DNA of 64,000 nt from Pseudoalteromonas sp. XMcav2-N (GTDB lineage Bacteria; Pseudomonadota; Gammaproteobacteria; Enterobacterales; Alteromonadaceae). Where the stretch lies: NCBI RefSeq assembly GCF_024124545.1, contig NZ_JAMXSF010000010.1:62001-126000 (forward strand), given 5' to 3'. Below, piece by piece: positions 13,301 to 22,300 of this stretch. The position numbers and the translations under genes were made by a program. The notes beneath the pieces are model-generated. The model searched no databases. It saw only the letters and a list, made by a program, of their open reading frames with translations, and was not told where the DNA came from. Within the stretch, counting starts at the first letter, position 1; every line of letters begins with the position of its first letter.

Positions 13301-13353
13301 GCACGTAATGCATCCGCTATCAACTGCTCAATTACTCTCACCTGTTCCGTCAT
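1312..13353 (-). CDS. Nonribosomal peptide synthetase, terminal subunit: C-A-T / C-A-T-E / C-A-T-TE
   Basis: A 4013-aa enzyme forming the last three modules. Order: TubC-type docking segment (1-55), C (HHIISDG ~216), A (~530-1010, core ~700), T (GGHSL ~1095), C (HHIAADA ~1293), A (core ~1771), T (GGDSI ~2162), epimerization domain (HHLLVDG ~2353), DCL-type C (HHMIMDG ~2826), A (core ~3304), T (~3686) and thioesterase (GHSFG ~3824). By-eye pocket residues: first A D-F-W-N-I-G-M-V-H, the known Thr code; second A D-A-W-F-L-G-N-V-V, a known Leu code, followed by E, giving D-Leu; third A D-V-E-S-I-V-A-I-S, no confident match. The TE should release the chain by hydrolysis or cyclization. The start ATG overlaps the preceding gene's TAA by one base, implying translational coupling. 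Confidence 0.95.
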   Translation of the reverse strand: MTEQVRVIEQLIADALRAGITLYEKNGALAFKQKGEFPAVLKQRIVAHKAEIIAYFQQQRGTSLEQAEYSAIPKADRSVPLPASYAQQGLWFIEQLQGSSQYYMPAEFVLTGQLDIAALKASIEALIIRHESLRSHFVATESGQQGVSVIVQEQFETPFQWCDASQWPPHDKAQKVRAKLNEFLSLPFDLKQDLLIRAVVISDQQTHYLAFNMHHIISDGASMQVLVRELAALYRAALEADSAPQLAPLKVQYGDFATWQQKTLTSAHLSDKLAFWQQALADLDPIQSLPGDFVRPAVQTQRGRVYRQALSSALTARIQTHSAQQSVTPFMWLLSSFMLFVGRLTQNEQVVVGTPVLGRDHPDLAPLIGLFVNTVVIPANITESLSFNAWLQQQKEQILAAFEHREVPFDKVVEALNCPRDMSHHPLVQILFTLDQSNAAHALQLPGLTVVEQSRADGDEIDIKCDLELNAVLDENTKALTLNWKYDSDLYLAKTIQHWSESFEVLLEQLVKAPQTQIGRIPLLNRTQTQSILEYAQYTQTQWDNTQTLVSLFEEQVQRFGQRIAVVDEYERLSYQALNNRVNRLARVLVASKIEPQTMLPVIVTRSVNMVVTLLAILKAGAAYVPIDPDYPKDRIDYIIGDVDSRWLICDSVTEARFAGCAQSMINIDDEAIYAGIAIADNLELDIQPDHLAYMIYTSGTTGRPKGVQIEHRHVVRLLHVEPALFDFNERDVWTLFHSFCFDFSVWEMYGALLFGAKLVVISKAMSQDTQAFASCLLSEKVTVLNQTPGAFYALQSAMCGLEETEQALCQVRYVIFGGEALQPGKLKPWAKRFDACQLINMYGITETTVHVTFKRLTDADLALGVSNIGHAIPTMSCYVLDKHQQLLPMGAVGELYVGGEGVCRGYWQREELNAQRFIADPFANTSGKKLYKSGDLVRFLPDGELTYISRADDQVKVRGYRIELGEIENQLRKHPDLQAVCVLLNRNDPQGARISAFVVARNGIELTDPISQVQQYLRSALPEFMLPTNVVVVEALPLTSNGKIDKKALLALDILQQEAVYQAPDSDVERAIAQCFTALLGVDKVGLNDHFFRLGGHSLLATQLVSQLRERYGLSVELKEVFQSPRVGELAKAVSVADTATSLSVDISRTQSGLPVPLSFAQARLWTVEQMTPGSAQYHMPGTFTLSGSLNLAAFRQAWHAIIQRHEVLRSKIIQDDTLGPQQQVVPDFEVPLTFIDARTLAPHAQQQSWLRAQRDDAMQPFDLSQGLMIRLTLMAVADTQYRLRVNLHHIAADAHSLAILSEELAAFYQHFACGQPLPELLAHPLPINYADYAQWQRNTLNTSALEAHRRFWLAHLADAPPLHQLPLDRARTRMSVAQGDTHITHLDSAVCEQIQVQCRRHDVTLFTLLQTAFAVFVGKYSHTTDVVIGAPFSGREHSQLQPLVGFFINTLPIRTRFTPQLTFTELLAQQKAVMVDIQAHQAMPFEQILDALNLERSLSHQGVFQLSFALNPQLDTDLRLADIEVQAEQAVSVAAKFDIELSAAQTADGIRLSWCYNTALFDAVSIERMSQSLQVLLNALASNTDHCIADLPLTKRRYDAIKGQSHPVSKPQTVVDRLAQLGAQNPDKIALKDPQQSERLTYGELNERTSRLAKYLIGQGLKPQQTVLVSCDAGCDLVVAMLAVLKAGGAYVPVSAHYPKARIAHIIADSNSQWLLTQQRFASQFEQHTQCQIIMLDSPELDVQLASFATAPLPELNAEQLAYVIYTSGTTGQPKGVMIPHRGLTNLCAWHQRVFTLDADSVGSQTANIAFDAATWEIWPYLSAGAQLVFVANAELTDPQLLSAFLTQESVSHCFLATPIAEVMLADPRFAPASLKYLLVGGDRLNPVNGSFPFKLINNYGPTEASVVATSGPVVCGTEALPDIGLPVDNCDVYIVDEQGHSVADGMVGELLIAGLGLALGYLNRPELSKEKFTELELDSGTSVRVYRSGDLVRRLSSGRIAYIGRNDAQVKIRGYRIELAEIDHQLRAQDGVSECTVQITEAQSGNKQLTAFVVPELTHTGHNLAAQLRGLLRPILPEYMVPARFLMLEALPLTAHGKLDHRALQVLAQQAQEVAAEHPKEPGAKSNTHAQHNRILILMRELLNQPDLQPEDDFFASGGDSILAIQLASRARAIDIPVSVADIFAHSSAAALAANFTTTNALSESSAADHEQQHFAGKLRPQPIQQWFFEQAFAEPERWNQAVMLSIDKSVSFTHLCEAVQSLVACHDALRLSVRNKDELYITDQLSSTDICQYHNLSGAGVQWRDALAELSNSAQASFSFDGSPLLRLCHAATPGSEQTDRLLIIAHHLLVDGVSWRILLTDLEQACTMAQAGQAVTLPPASASLDAIAFYLQERACEGKHLERWQGTCATVRCQQALGASLSDRASTSVSHTKFQLSEAHTRQLLNEANRAYKSNIQTLLLSAWQWSGLANYQQAEQVVLLESHGRAKLSGAHDASRTIGWLTALFPLRLHSQSGASDSALTQTICAVKEQLAWATEHGCEFGALRYSHPDPQVRTSLTIDTRTQVFFNYLGQLDTVLQQRGLLGDASEPPGAMRNELDDGFAALQITAAVTDGRLSVTLECASGYYTEQDALRLSAHFEQAIETVLAHCQAQTESCPTPSDFALLPDLDCLQLQQLLDKAGQPVADIYPMTPLQQGMWFHAQSTEIPVYREQSVMLLEGALDTEAFDYAWAQLMAKHSILRTAFFVTSEQPVQLVFEQCKLPLQIDEPQHYDETVTVRLAQLAEQEFARPIELNRAPCMLLRLVPYGEHCHGFIWTYHHMIMDGWSLPVLFDGLVELYRARIENRGLALVADPFRDYVAYLETRDTQAEKAFWHSQLGHIDTPTLVTEHLTLSADKDPGVSELTQTLSTEFTQRLNQFAKHLGLTLNQVIQGAWAYWLRTCCQSDYVLFGQTISGRPDALPNVAQRVGLYINTQPVLITTVGQMSVKDYLLQIKAHQAQLTRFAHTPLAQIHQWSGIDNSSDLFDALYVFENYPNDPLAEESAPFRVKVCSEQDQTHYPITFVVGVTDQLSLTLSYSEAILTNTQASQSLNLITDLLDAFMAQPDMTLTQLPLVRPDQAAQIPHFELPGAQPRMDQYQTLQQAFAQNRAKYETNPAIRYIQQSNHTEIVLSYGELDEAACQLANYLSSHHSLGAGQAVIAVCLDSGPQLIIAILAALKLGASYLPIAPALPEKRRHYMLTNAQAAVLISAESAWIDDALACPVVDLTASHAAISAQSNEFVEADCHGESACYVIYTSGTTGEPKGVQVAHRSVLNYVSCLQSNYAITPEDNYLQFASCSFDVFAEEVFCTLLSGATLVMAEQEQLLNSQALAELSRQSKLSLMSLPTAYWHQLAMSPVDLGSAMRIITVGGEQMQSTALRAWQRHYGSAIRIINAYGPTETTISATLMDVTRYQGDSIPIGQPLTGLTVHILDKELRSVPDYVAGELYVGGAALALGYLGDKTKTDKAFVFNPNTQARCYKTGDKVRLEGGALHFLGRLDEQVKIRGYRIELGEIERALLEHQEVKACAVVVKSDKAAGDQLVAFIESHDADVTLLKATLAEQLPKYMVPQWVVPRAQLPHNNNGKLDRKALVREAQTLTLDRPEHYIAPATPLERHLCDYLAELLQCPQVGLSDDFFELGGHSLLMMRLHTELCDTLKVEVPIALLLQHPCVGDLAKALTEFQHAHQDQHLSPQSLLCLQTGSNGVTPVVLIAGAGGLLMAFQALVQGLDKRIPVYGLQPDLIAHDPDAVGSVETTALHYVSALTQAGLGQVNLIGHSFGSFIALAMARHLEHSDEFVSDSQGVSVASITILDTPRPVQSVVPVTEQQANRLMLDNMNAFFALQFDDAQLEALLAMSAEAQGKALAQSMAQSGYHFSPAQLQRLQTVFCAQLMADVYLPEQLSCPVRVVKATQTQEFEGRTLTSDMGWRALYGHVRAFEVAGGHLSILGHKDVGAVVKIIESDYIL

Positions 13354-16300
13354 TACAAAAACATCTCTTCTGAAGTATCGTTTTCGTTATCGTCCTGTGC
13401 CTGTTGGGCCATCGCCTGATGGATCTCAATCCACTGCGCGAGTGCCGCAACGGTAGGCCGCTCAAATAGAATTCTGACCGACATGCTTACGCCAAGTTGT
13501 GCCTCAATCAAACCAATACACTGTGTAGCCAGCAGCGAATGGCCTCCCAGACTGAAGAAGTTGTCTTCAATACCGAGCGTTTCCACATTGAGTACAGAGG
13601 CCAGAATCTCGACCAGCGTTAACTCCATGTCATTTCTTGGCGCAACAACATTATTGGCTGATGATGCACATTGCGCACCTAAGGCATGCAGCGCACGAAC
13701 ATCCACTTTGCCATTCGCAGTTAAAGGCAGGGTTTCTGTCAGTACATAGCGATACGGCAACATATAGGCGGGCAAAGACTGACTCAGGTGTGCAGACCAC
13801 TCTGAGGCCAGTGCAGGCTCGGCAAGCGTTGGCATTTCAGTGCGTTCAGCCAGATCCGATAGCAAATAGGCTTCGAGGTTGTCACCCGCTTCATTGAGCA
13901 ACACCACAGCCTGTTCAATACCGGGCAGTTGCTGTAACTGGTGAGCAATTTCTTCTGGCTCTATTCGATAGCCTCTCAGTTTTATCTGGCTATCCGCGCG
14001 GTGGCAAAACACCAGCGCCCCAGGGGTACCATCGTCATTTATAGACCAACGCACCAGATCACCACTGCGATAAAAACGCTGCTCACTCTGCTTTGCACCA
14101 AATGGCAGCCACACAAATTTCTCATCACTGAGCTCGGTTCTGTTTAAATACCCCTGAGCCAGGTTGTTGCCGCCGATATAGAGCTCACCGGTTACACCGG
14201 CAGGGACAGGCTGCATCTGCTCATCCAGTACCAATAAGTGTGTATTCGCTATTGGTTGACCAATTGGGACCTGACTATGGGGCTGTGCGTTAAGCGCGGC
14301 TATTTGCCGCTTGTCACAGCGGAAGGTACTCGTACCCACAGTGGCTTCGGTGGGACCGTATTCGTTGATCCACTCAACATTGGGTAAACGTTCGCTAAGC
14401 TGAGCCACAAGCGAAACCGGTAACGCCTCGCCACCCACGACCACCTGATGCGCCCCGTTAAAACTCCGCTCTTCTGCAAGCGCGCACTGTTTCAGTACCG
14501 AAACGACCCCCTGCAGATGTGCTGGTGTCAGCTTAAACACCCCGGCAATCTCCTGGCACAATCGGTTTGCCAGCTCTTTGAGCATACGCTCGTCATCTGC
14601 CAGCATATCGATGCACACTCCTTGCAACAAGGCTGGCCAGATGGCCGTGACAGTGGCATCAAACGCCAACGGCGTGCTCACTACACTGAAACTTATCGTG
14701 TCGTTGAAGTAGTCATGGCGAGCATGATCCAGGTAAAGCGCCAGATTGGCATGGGTGATGGCGACACCTTTGGGCTGACCTGTCGTGCCTGAAGTGTAAA
14801 TCACATAGGCCAGATCTGAATGTTCACTGCGTGGGAACTGTTCACGCGTTTGCTTTGGCAACCAGCTATTCGGCTGGTCTATTTCCAACACCGACAAAGG
14901 GGGTTGGGTAGCTGCATCTATAATCGGTTTAAGCTGTGTCATCAACTTACTATGAGTGAGCAGCCAGCTCGCGCCACTGTCGCAAATAATAAACTGAGCA
15001 CGTGACGCAGGCAGTGTCGGATCAACCGGCACATATGCAGAGCGAACCTTAAATGCCGCCAGCATAGCAACCACCTGGTCGCACCCGGCATTCAGGCACA
15101 ACGCAATACGCATGCCCGGCTTCACCCCCTGCTCCAGCAAATAGCTGGCCAGGGCGCTGGCCTTTTGCTCCAGCGCTGCATAACTGAGCATACAGCTGTC
15201 AGCGTCGCGCACCGCAAGCTGGCTGTCCGCTAGGTGTGCCTTTGCACTGATCTGGCTGTGAATACATTGTGCCGGGACCGCTGTGACCGGACCGCGCATA
15301 TTGACCAGCTGATGTTGAGCTTGCTGCGTCATCACAGGCAGGCACTGCACCTTGTGTTCAGGCGCCTTGAGAATGGCACTGATCAATATTTCAAAAGACT
15401 CAGCAAGGGCCGCCATTGTCGCGGGTTTAAATAAAGCCGAGCAATAGTTCCACTCCAGTTCAATGCCATCACCCTTTTCAATGGCGTTCACTTCGAGATC
15501 AAACTTCATCATGGGCTCGGCAGGCGCTTCAACTTCAATGTGCAACTGGGGCAGCACCAGATCGGTGGTTTCATTATTTTGTAGCGCAAACAAAATCTGA
15601 AAAATCGGTTGGTGTCCCAGGTTTCGTTCCGGCTTAAGCGCCTCAACTAATTGCTCAAAGGGCAGTGCCTGATGTTTAAACGCATCCAGAATAACCTGCT
15701 TTTGCTGAGCCAATAGCTGATTGAAACTTTGCCCTGGTTGAGTACGTGTGCGTATTACTAAGGTATTGACAAAAAAGCCGATAAGATTGGCCACTTCATT
15801 GTGTTCACGGCCAGCAACCGGCGAGCCAATGACCACATCATCCGTTTGACTATAGCGCTGTACCAGTAAAGAAAACACGGTATTGAGCCACATGAACAAG
15901 GTCACGCCCTGAGACTTACAGTGTTCATGAATTGCCCGGGTCAATGCTGCACTCAGACGTTGGGTATGACGCTGACCACTTAGCTGCGCCATAGCAGGAC
16001 GCGGGTAGTCCAGTGGGAGCTGATGCAATGGGGGATGGCCATCAAGGGCTGTCAGCCAATATTGCACCGCATCCTGATTAGCATGCTTTGTCCAGGTATT
16101 ACGTTGCCAGTACGCAAAGTCGCCGTACTGAACAGGCAGAGGCTGAGTCAATTCGGCCGGCAGCTGGTACTGCGCTTCTTCCGCAAAATGGCGATAAAAC
16201 GCAATGAATTCTCGGACTAAAATTGCCATAGACCAGCCATCGCTGGCGATGTGGTGCATATTAAAATGCACCCGATAATCGTCCTGCGCAAATTCAACCA

Positions 16301-19300
16301 GTAACACTCGGATCAGCAGGTCCCTACTCAAATCAAACCGGTTTGTTGCATTGGCATGGGCCGCCTGCTCCCAGCGCTGTTGCCGGGCTCGCTCACCCAG
16401 TTTAGTCAGGTCAAGGTGAGTGAGCGGTAAATCAAACCTGGCGCTTACTTGCTGAACGGGCTCTGCGTGTTGCGCCCCCTGAATAATCTGAGTGCGTAAC
16501 ACTTCATGGCGTGAGATCAGGGCGTTAAGCGCTTCACTGAACGCGTCTTTGTCGAGCGTCCCGCTGAATTTAAACCCGGCAGGCATATGATACTGAGTGC
16601 TCGACTCATGTAATTGCTCTATCAGCCAGAGCCGCTGCTGGGCAAAGGACAAAGGCAAAGCTTGCTGGCGTGACACAGGCACAATCGCATGCACTGCTGC
16701 AATCGGTGCGCAGTGTTCTAACGCCTGAGCCAGCGAGGCGATGGTGGGTGTTTTGAATAGTTGAGGCAGCGTGACATCGAGATTTTTTTGCTGCCGGATC
16801 TGGCTAATAAGCTTGATGGCCAGCAGCGAATGCCCGCCCAAGTCAAAAAAGCTGTCTTCAAGATCCACATGCTCAGTGAGTAAAATATCACTGTAAAGCT
16901 GATACAAATAGGATTGTATGGGAGTCAGCGTAGTCAAATCCAGCGCCCTGCTGGTGCTGCTTTCTCGTTGCTGCGCCAACGCCATCAGCGCTTTACTGTC
17001 TACTTTGCCATTGGCTGTCAGGGGAATCGCTTCGACCCGATTAAACTGCCCCGGGATCATGTACGGAGGCAGGTATTGGGCAAGATGGTTTCTCAGATGA
17101 CTGTCTGATGGCACTTTGCCATTGAGGTAAAGTACATGCGCCTGTAACAACGCCTGGGATTCATCGACGGTCACCGCACAATCACGCACACCATCCAGCT
17201 CTCTCAGATAATGGCAAATCGCATTCAGGTCTATTCGATAGCCACGCAGCTTAATCTGCTCGTCGGTACGGCCACAGTATCTGAGATATGCAAGCCTTCC
17301 CTGTTCATCACTTTGCCATCGTACCAGGTCACCGCTTCGATAAAAGCGCATCGGCTTTTTGTCCGCCACGTTGAGAGTGACAAACTTAGCCTGATTCTGA
17401 GTTTCAAGGTTGACGTAACCCGGGCTGATAACCGGGCCGCCTATCAGTAACTCTCCGGGTACATTGTCGGGCACAGGCTGATCAAACTGGTCAACAACCA
17501 GCATTGCCACCCCCTCATTAGGCAGGCCAATCGGCACATCCGCATAACATAGGGTAGTTTGCGGGTTCAGGTCGGGGGTGAGCGAAAACACGCTACAGCC
17601 TACAGTAGCCTCGGTCGGACCATACTCATTTACCCAGGTACAGGCTGGCAACTTGTTGCGTAATGCAAGTAATAAATCGCTGTCCAGCGCTTCGCCGCCA
17701 ATCACCAGAGTATGCGGCGCACTGTTGCTGCCAAGCTCATCCATCAAGGCCTGGATCGCACGTAAGTGTGCAGGTGTGAGCTTGAATAGGCGTGGCCTGA
17801 TAGAATTAAACAGGAGCTCACTGATGGCTGCCAACTGATGAGGTCCCTGAGTCACTATCTCGACCTCCCCGCCACATAACAGCGGGGGAACAAGCGCGGT
17901 AATCGTGGCATCAAAAGCCAAAGGCGTGCTCACTACCGCCAGCGGCAGTGTTACATCCGCATCCAGGTAAGTATCCATCGCATGTGATAAATACCCGTTC
18001 AGGTTGCCATGGGTGATCATGACGCCCTTTGGTCGTCCGGTAGAGCCCGACGTATAAATGATGTAGCACAAGCGTTCTGCATCTGAGGTTTCTGACTCAC
18101 CAAGCTCATCATTGCCCGGGACTGAAACCGGATAACCGGCAAAACTGGATTCCACGTCAAATAAGTCATCCAGAAAAAGAAAATCCGTGCCGCTGTCTAT
18201 CAGCTTTTCGGTATCTTCGCTGAATGCCAGAATCATCACAATGTCTGCATCTTCAACAATGTAAGACAGAGATTTTTCTGGCGTGTCATAATGCAAAGGC
18301 ACATACACATGGCGCGCTTTGAGGATAGCCAGCACCGCAATGACCATGGCTGGGCCCGAAGGCAACAGCAGTGCAATCCGGCTTTGCTCATCAAAGCCCA
18401 TTTCCAGCAAACAATGAGCAAGTTGGTTGGCACGCTGTTCCACTTCGAGGTAACTGAATGCTTCACCGTTACAACGCAGCGCAACGCTATGGGGTTGTAT
18501 TTCTGCAATGGCACTGAAGTGATGATGCCAGCCAATATCGCTGCTGTGTTGCTCGTTGTCGGCCTCGATATAAGCCAACAGTTGCTCAAGCAATTTGGCA
18601 TCGCATAAACTCATCTCACTGATGCGTCGCTGCGGCTCTTGCAGGCATGTCCGGAGCAAATGGGTATACTGACGCGCGAAAGACTCAATGCTGCGCTCCT
18701 GCCACAAAGCACTATCGTAAAGCCATTCGACCACCAAAGTATCGCCACTGTCGATCACAGAAACTTCGAGATCCAGTTTTGCGCTGCGTACGCCGGTGTC
18801 GTTGACGGTGACATCCAGACCATCCAGCTTCAGCGCTTCATTAACCTGATTATTGACCCGGAAAACCACCTGAACCAAAGGATGGATCCCCAGGCTGCGC
18901 TCACTGTTCAACGTTTCGACCAATGCATCAAACGGAATATGCTGATGGCTCAACGCATTTTGCAGTGTTTCGTTGCACTGAGCCAATACATCAGTAAAGG
19001 TCAGCTCAGGTTCAATACGATGGCGCAATACCAGTGTATTAATGAAGTTGCCTATCACAGCTTCCAGTTCACTAAGTTCACGCCCTGCAACCGGAGTACC
19101 CAGCACCAAATCAGACTGCCCGGACAAACGGCTCATCCACAGTGCAAACACACACTCCAGTACGCCAAACAGAGTTTGTCCATTGGTCGAAACAAACTGC
19201 CGCAAGGTCGCACTCAGTTCCTTCGGTAGTTCGCAGCAATAGAGCGCCCCGCCACTGATCACGCGATTTTCTCTGGCATTATCCAGCGGTAATTCATGTA

Positions 19301-22300
19301 CCCGAGGCAAGTTGGCCAACTGACTTTGCCAGTAGTCAACGCTGGTTTGCCATTGTGGCTGGGAGACTAAATGGCGTTGCCAGTGCACATAGTCTATGTA
19401 GCTATGGTTTAGCGGGGTGTACGCGGGAGTGCGGTGTTCAACCGCAGCTTGATATGCCGCCTCTAATGCCCGACACAACACGCCGATTGACCAACCATCA
19501 GACACAATGTGATGCATGGTCACTATCAATACAAAAAGCTGCTCATCAAGCTTTAGCAGCTGAGCGCGCAGCAGCAGGTCCTGACTCAGGTCGAATGTTG
19601 TGTGATAATCCTCAGCCAGTAAGGAGCGTAGCGTATCAGCCTGCACCTCGTCATCAACATGGCTTAAGTCCTGTTGTTTTAACGCAAAGTTAAGGCCGGA
19701 ATTCAGATACTGGAACGGTTCATTCTGTGCGTTCTGACCATAATTAAAGCGCAGGATTGTATGTTGCTGCACCACCTGTTCGAATGCCTGCGATAAGGCT
19801 TCAATATCTAACTCGCCTTTAATGGTAAACGCGCCTTGCAAATTATACTGCTTACTATGACCCTGCATTTGATCAACAAACCAGATCCGTTGCTGTGCAA
19901 AAGACAAAGGATGCTCACCTGACTGATCAATCGACGCCAATGTATGACCGACCAGAATATCCTGAGCTAACAGACATCGTTCCAGTTTCTCAACCGTCGG
20001 GTTAGCAAAAATTGCCTGCAATGACAGTACCCGCTCGAACCGGGCACGGATACAGTTGGCAAGACGCATGGCCAGTAAGGAATGACCACCAATAGAGAAA
20101 AAGTCATCGTCAGCTGCAACCTGAGACACACCCGTCAACTCAGCGAACAAAGTCGCCAGCTGTTGCTGTAATGCCGTACTCAGCGGCGTGTAGCTACGCT
20201 CATAATTCAGGGGCCGGGCAGCTAACTGTTTTCGGTCTACCTTTGCGTTACCCAGCACAGGCAATTGTGCCAGCGCCACGAAATGACTGGGTATCATGGC
20301 CTGAGGCAGGCTCTTTGATAAGGTATCTCGTAAAGCGGTCGCGGTGACTGGTGTCTCTTGATCCGCTGCGACAAAATAGGCAACCAGGGTATCAATACCG
20401 CTTTGCTTAATGGCGACAACAGCGGCTGCTTTAATGCTTGTCAGACCGGTCAGTTTCGCTTCAATTTCACTGATATCGATGCGATAACCTCGGATCTTGA
20501 GCTGACTATCCAGCCTGCCGAGATATTCCAGCGTGCCCTGATGTGTCAGACGAACACGATCACCTGAGCGATAGAAGCGCTCAGCTCCTGTATATTCGCT
20601 CTGGCAGCGTACGAAATATTGCTCTGTCAACTGTGGCGCTCGCAAATAACCATCGGCCAGCGAGGTGCCGCCAATATAGAGCTCACCCGGCATACCGACC
20701 GGCACAGGATGCGCCCGTTTATCCAGTACCTGTAAGTTGACGTGTGTCAGCGGTTTACCAATGGGATAGTGCTCAATATTACTTGGTACCTGATCGGAGA
20801 TGGCGTGTGTAGTCACCCCAATACAGGTTTCACTGGGACCGTAATGATTGACGATATGTGCTGACGGATAGTGTTCTCGTAAATCACTGACGAGAGAGAC
20901 ATCCAGCGCCTCCCCACCGAGCACCCACTTTTCGATAGCTGGCTGGTTCTCTTTCAGAGCGGCTATCTGCGGCAACAATTCACGGGCAAAAGACGGCGTG
21001 ATCTTTAACATATTGACCTGCTGCTTACTGAGCATCTCAACCAGCTGTTGAGGATCTGGCAGCGCCAGCTCTGTTGGCATCACCACGGTGCCCCCTTGCA
21101 TCAGAACCGGATAAATGCCGGTCAGACAGAGATCGGTGGCAAGTCCGGTGACAACACCAGATCGGGTATGCGATGAAAATTCAATACACTGAGAGATAGA
21201 ATCACAGTAACTGGCCAGTGCACCATGGCTTATCGCCACCCCTTTTGGTTTGCCCGTCGAGCCTGAGGTAAAGATCACATAAGCCAGGTCACACGGACTG
21301 GTTTTATCTACTATACCCACGTTGTTATTGTGCTGTACCAGCTCATCGTAGCTCCGTACAAGGAGTCCACATTCATCCAGTGTGGCTTTTGTATCTGCCT
21401 GTACTGCCTGTGCATCGACCACCACCAGAGTGTGACTCCCTGCCAGCTGCATAATTTCGATCACCCGCTGAACCGGCGTTTCCTGGTCAATGGGTAGATA
21501 GGCCGCCCCGGCACGCATCACGCCCAGCAAAGCCACCAGGCTCTTAACCTGTCGATTAACCAGTACAGCCACAATATCATCGCTCTGTATTGTGTCATCG
21601 AGCGCACTGGCCAGACTGGCACTGTGCTCATCCAGCTCAGCGTAACTCAGGGACTGAGCAGGGTCACTTGCCGAAACCAACGCGGCGTGAGCAGGTCTCG
21701 ATTGGGCATGAGCCAGAATTTGAGGTAACACCAAAGGCGCAGCTCGGCGCGGCGGCTCTGTCGTCAGAAGCTGCTGAGCCAGTTTCACAGAGGGTAACTG
21801 AGCGTCTGACAGTGGCATGCTCTGGTCACCACTAAACGCCCGGAATAATGCCTGAAAGTCTTCGCCAATTTGCGCGATAAGTTCACCGGAAAATAAGGCC
21901 ACATTGTATTCAAGCTCAGCGACCATTGCCTTACCCCGAGTAGTCAGGGTAAGCGTCAGATCAACTTTTGCACTGTGATTATTCAGCGTGAACAGTTCTG
22001 CTTCCAGTGAACCTGAACGTAATGGCGTTGTGGGTACAGCGTTATAATTAAACAACACACTAAAAAGCTGTGAGGTGTCGGCAAGCTTAGCCAGCGCATC
22101 CTGAGACACACTTTGGTTTTCCAGCGCCCGGGTCACTTGTGTCAGGGTGTTGCGGGCAAGCTCACTGAATGACATCTCAGCGGTTATCTGCTGACGCAGT
22201 GGCAGAGTGTGAATAAAACAGCCGATCATGGATTCAAATTCACTGTGCTCCCGACCCAGCACGGGCACACCCACCGTAATGTCCTGTTGCTGGCTATAGC

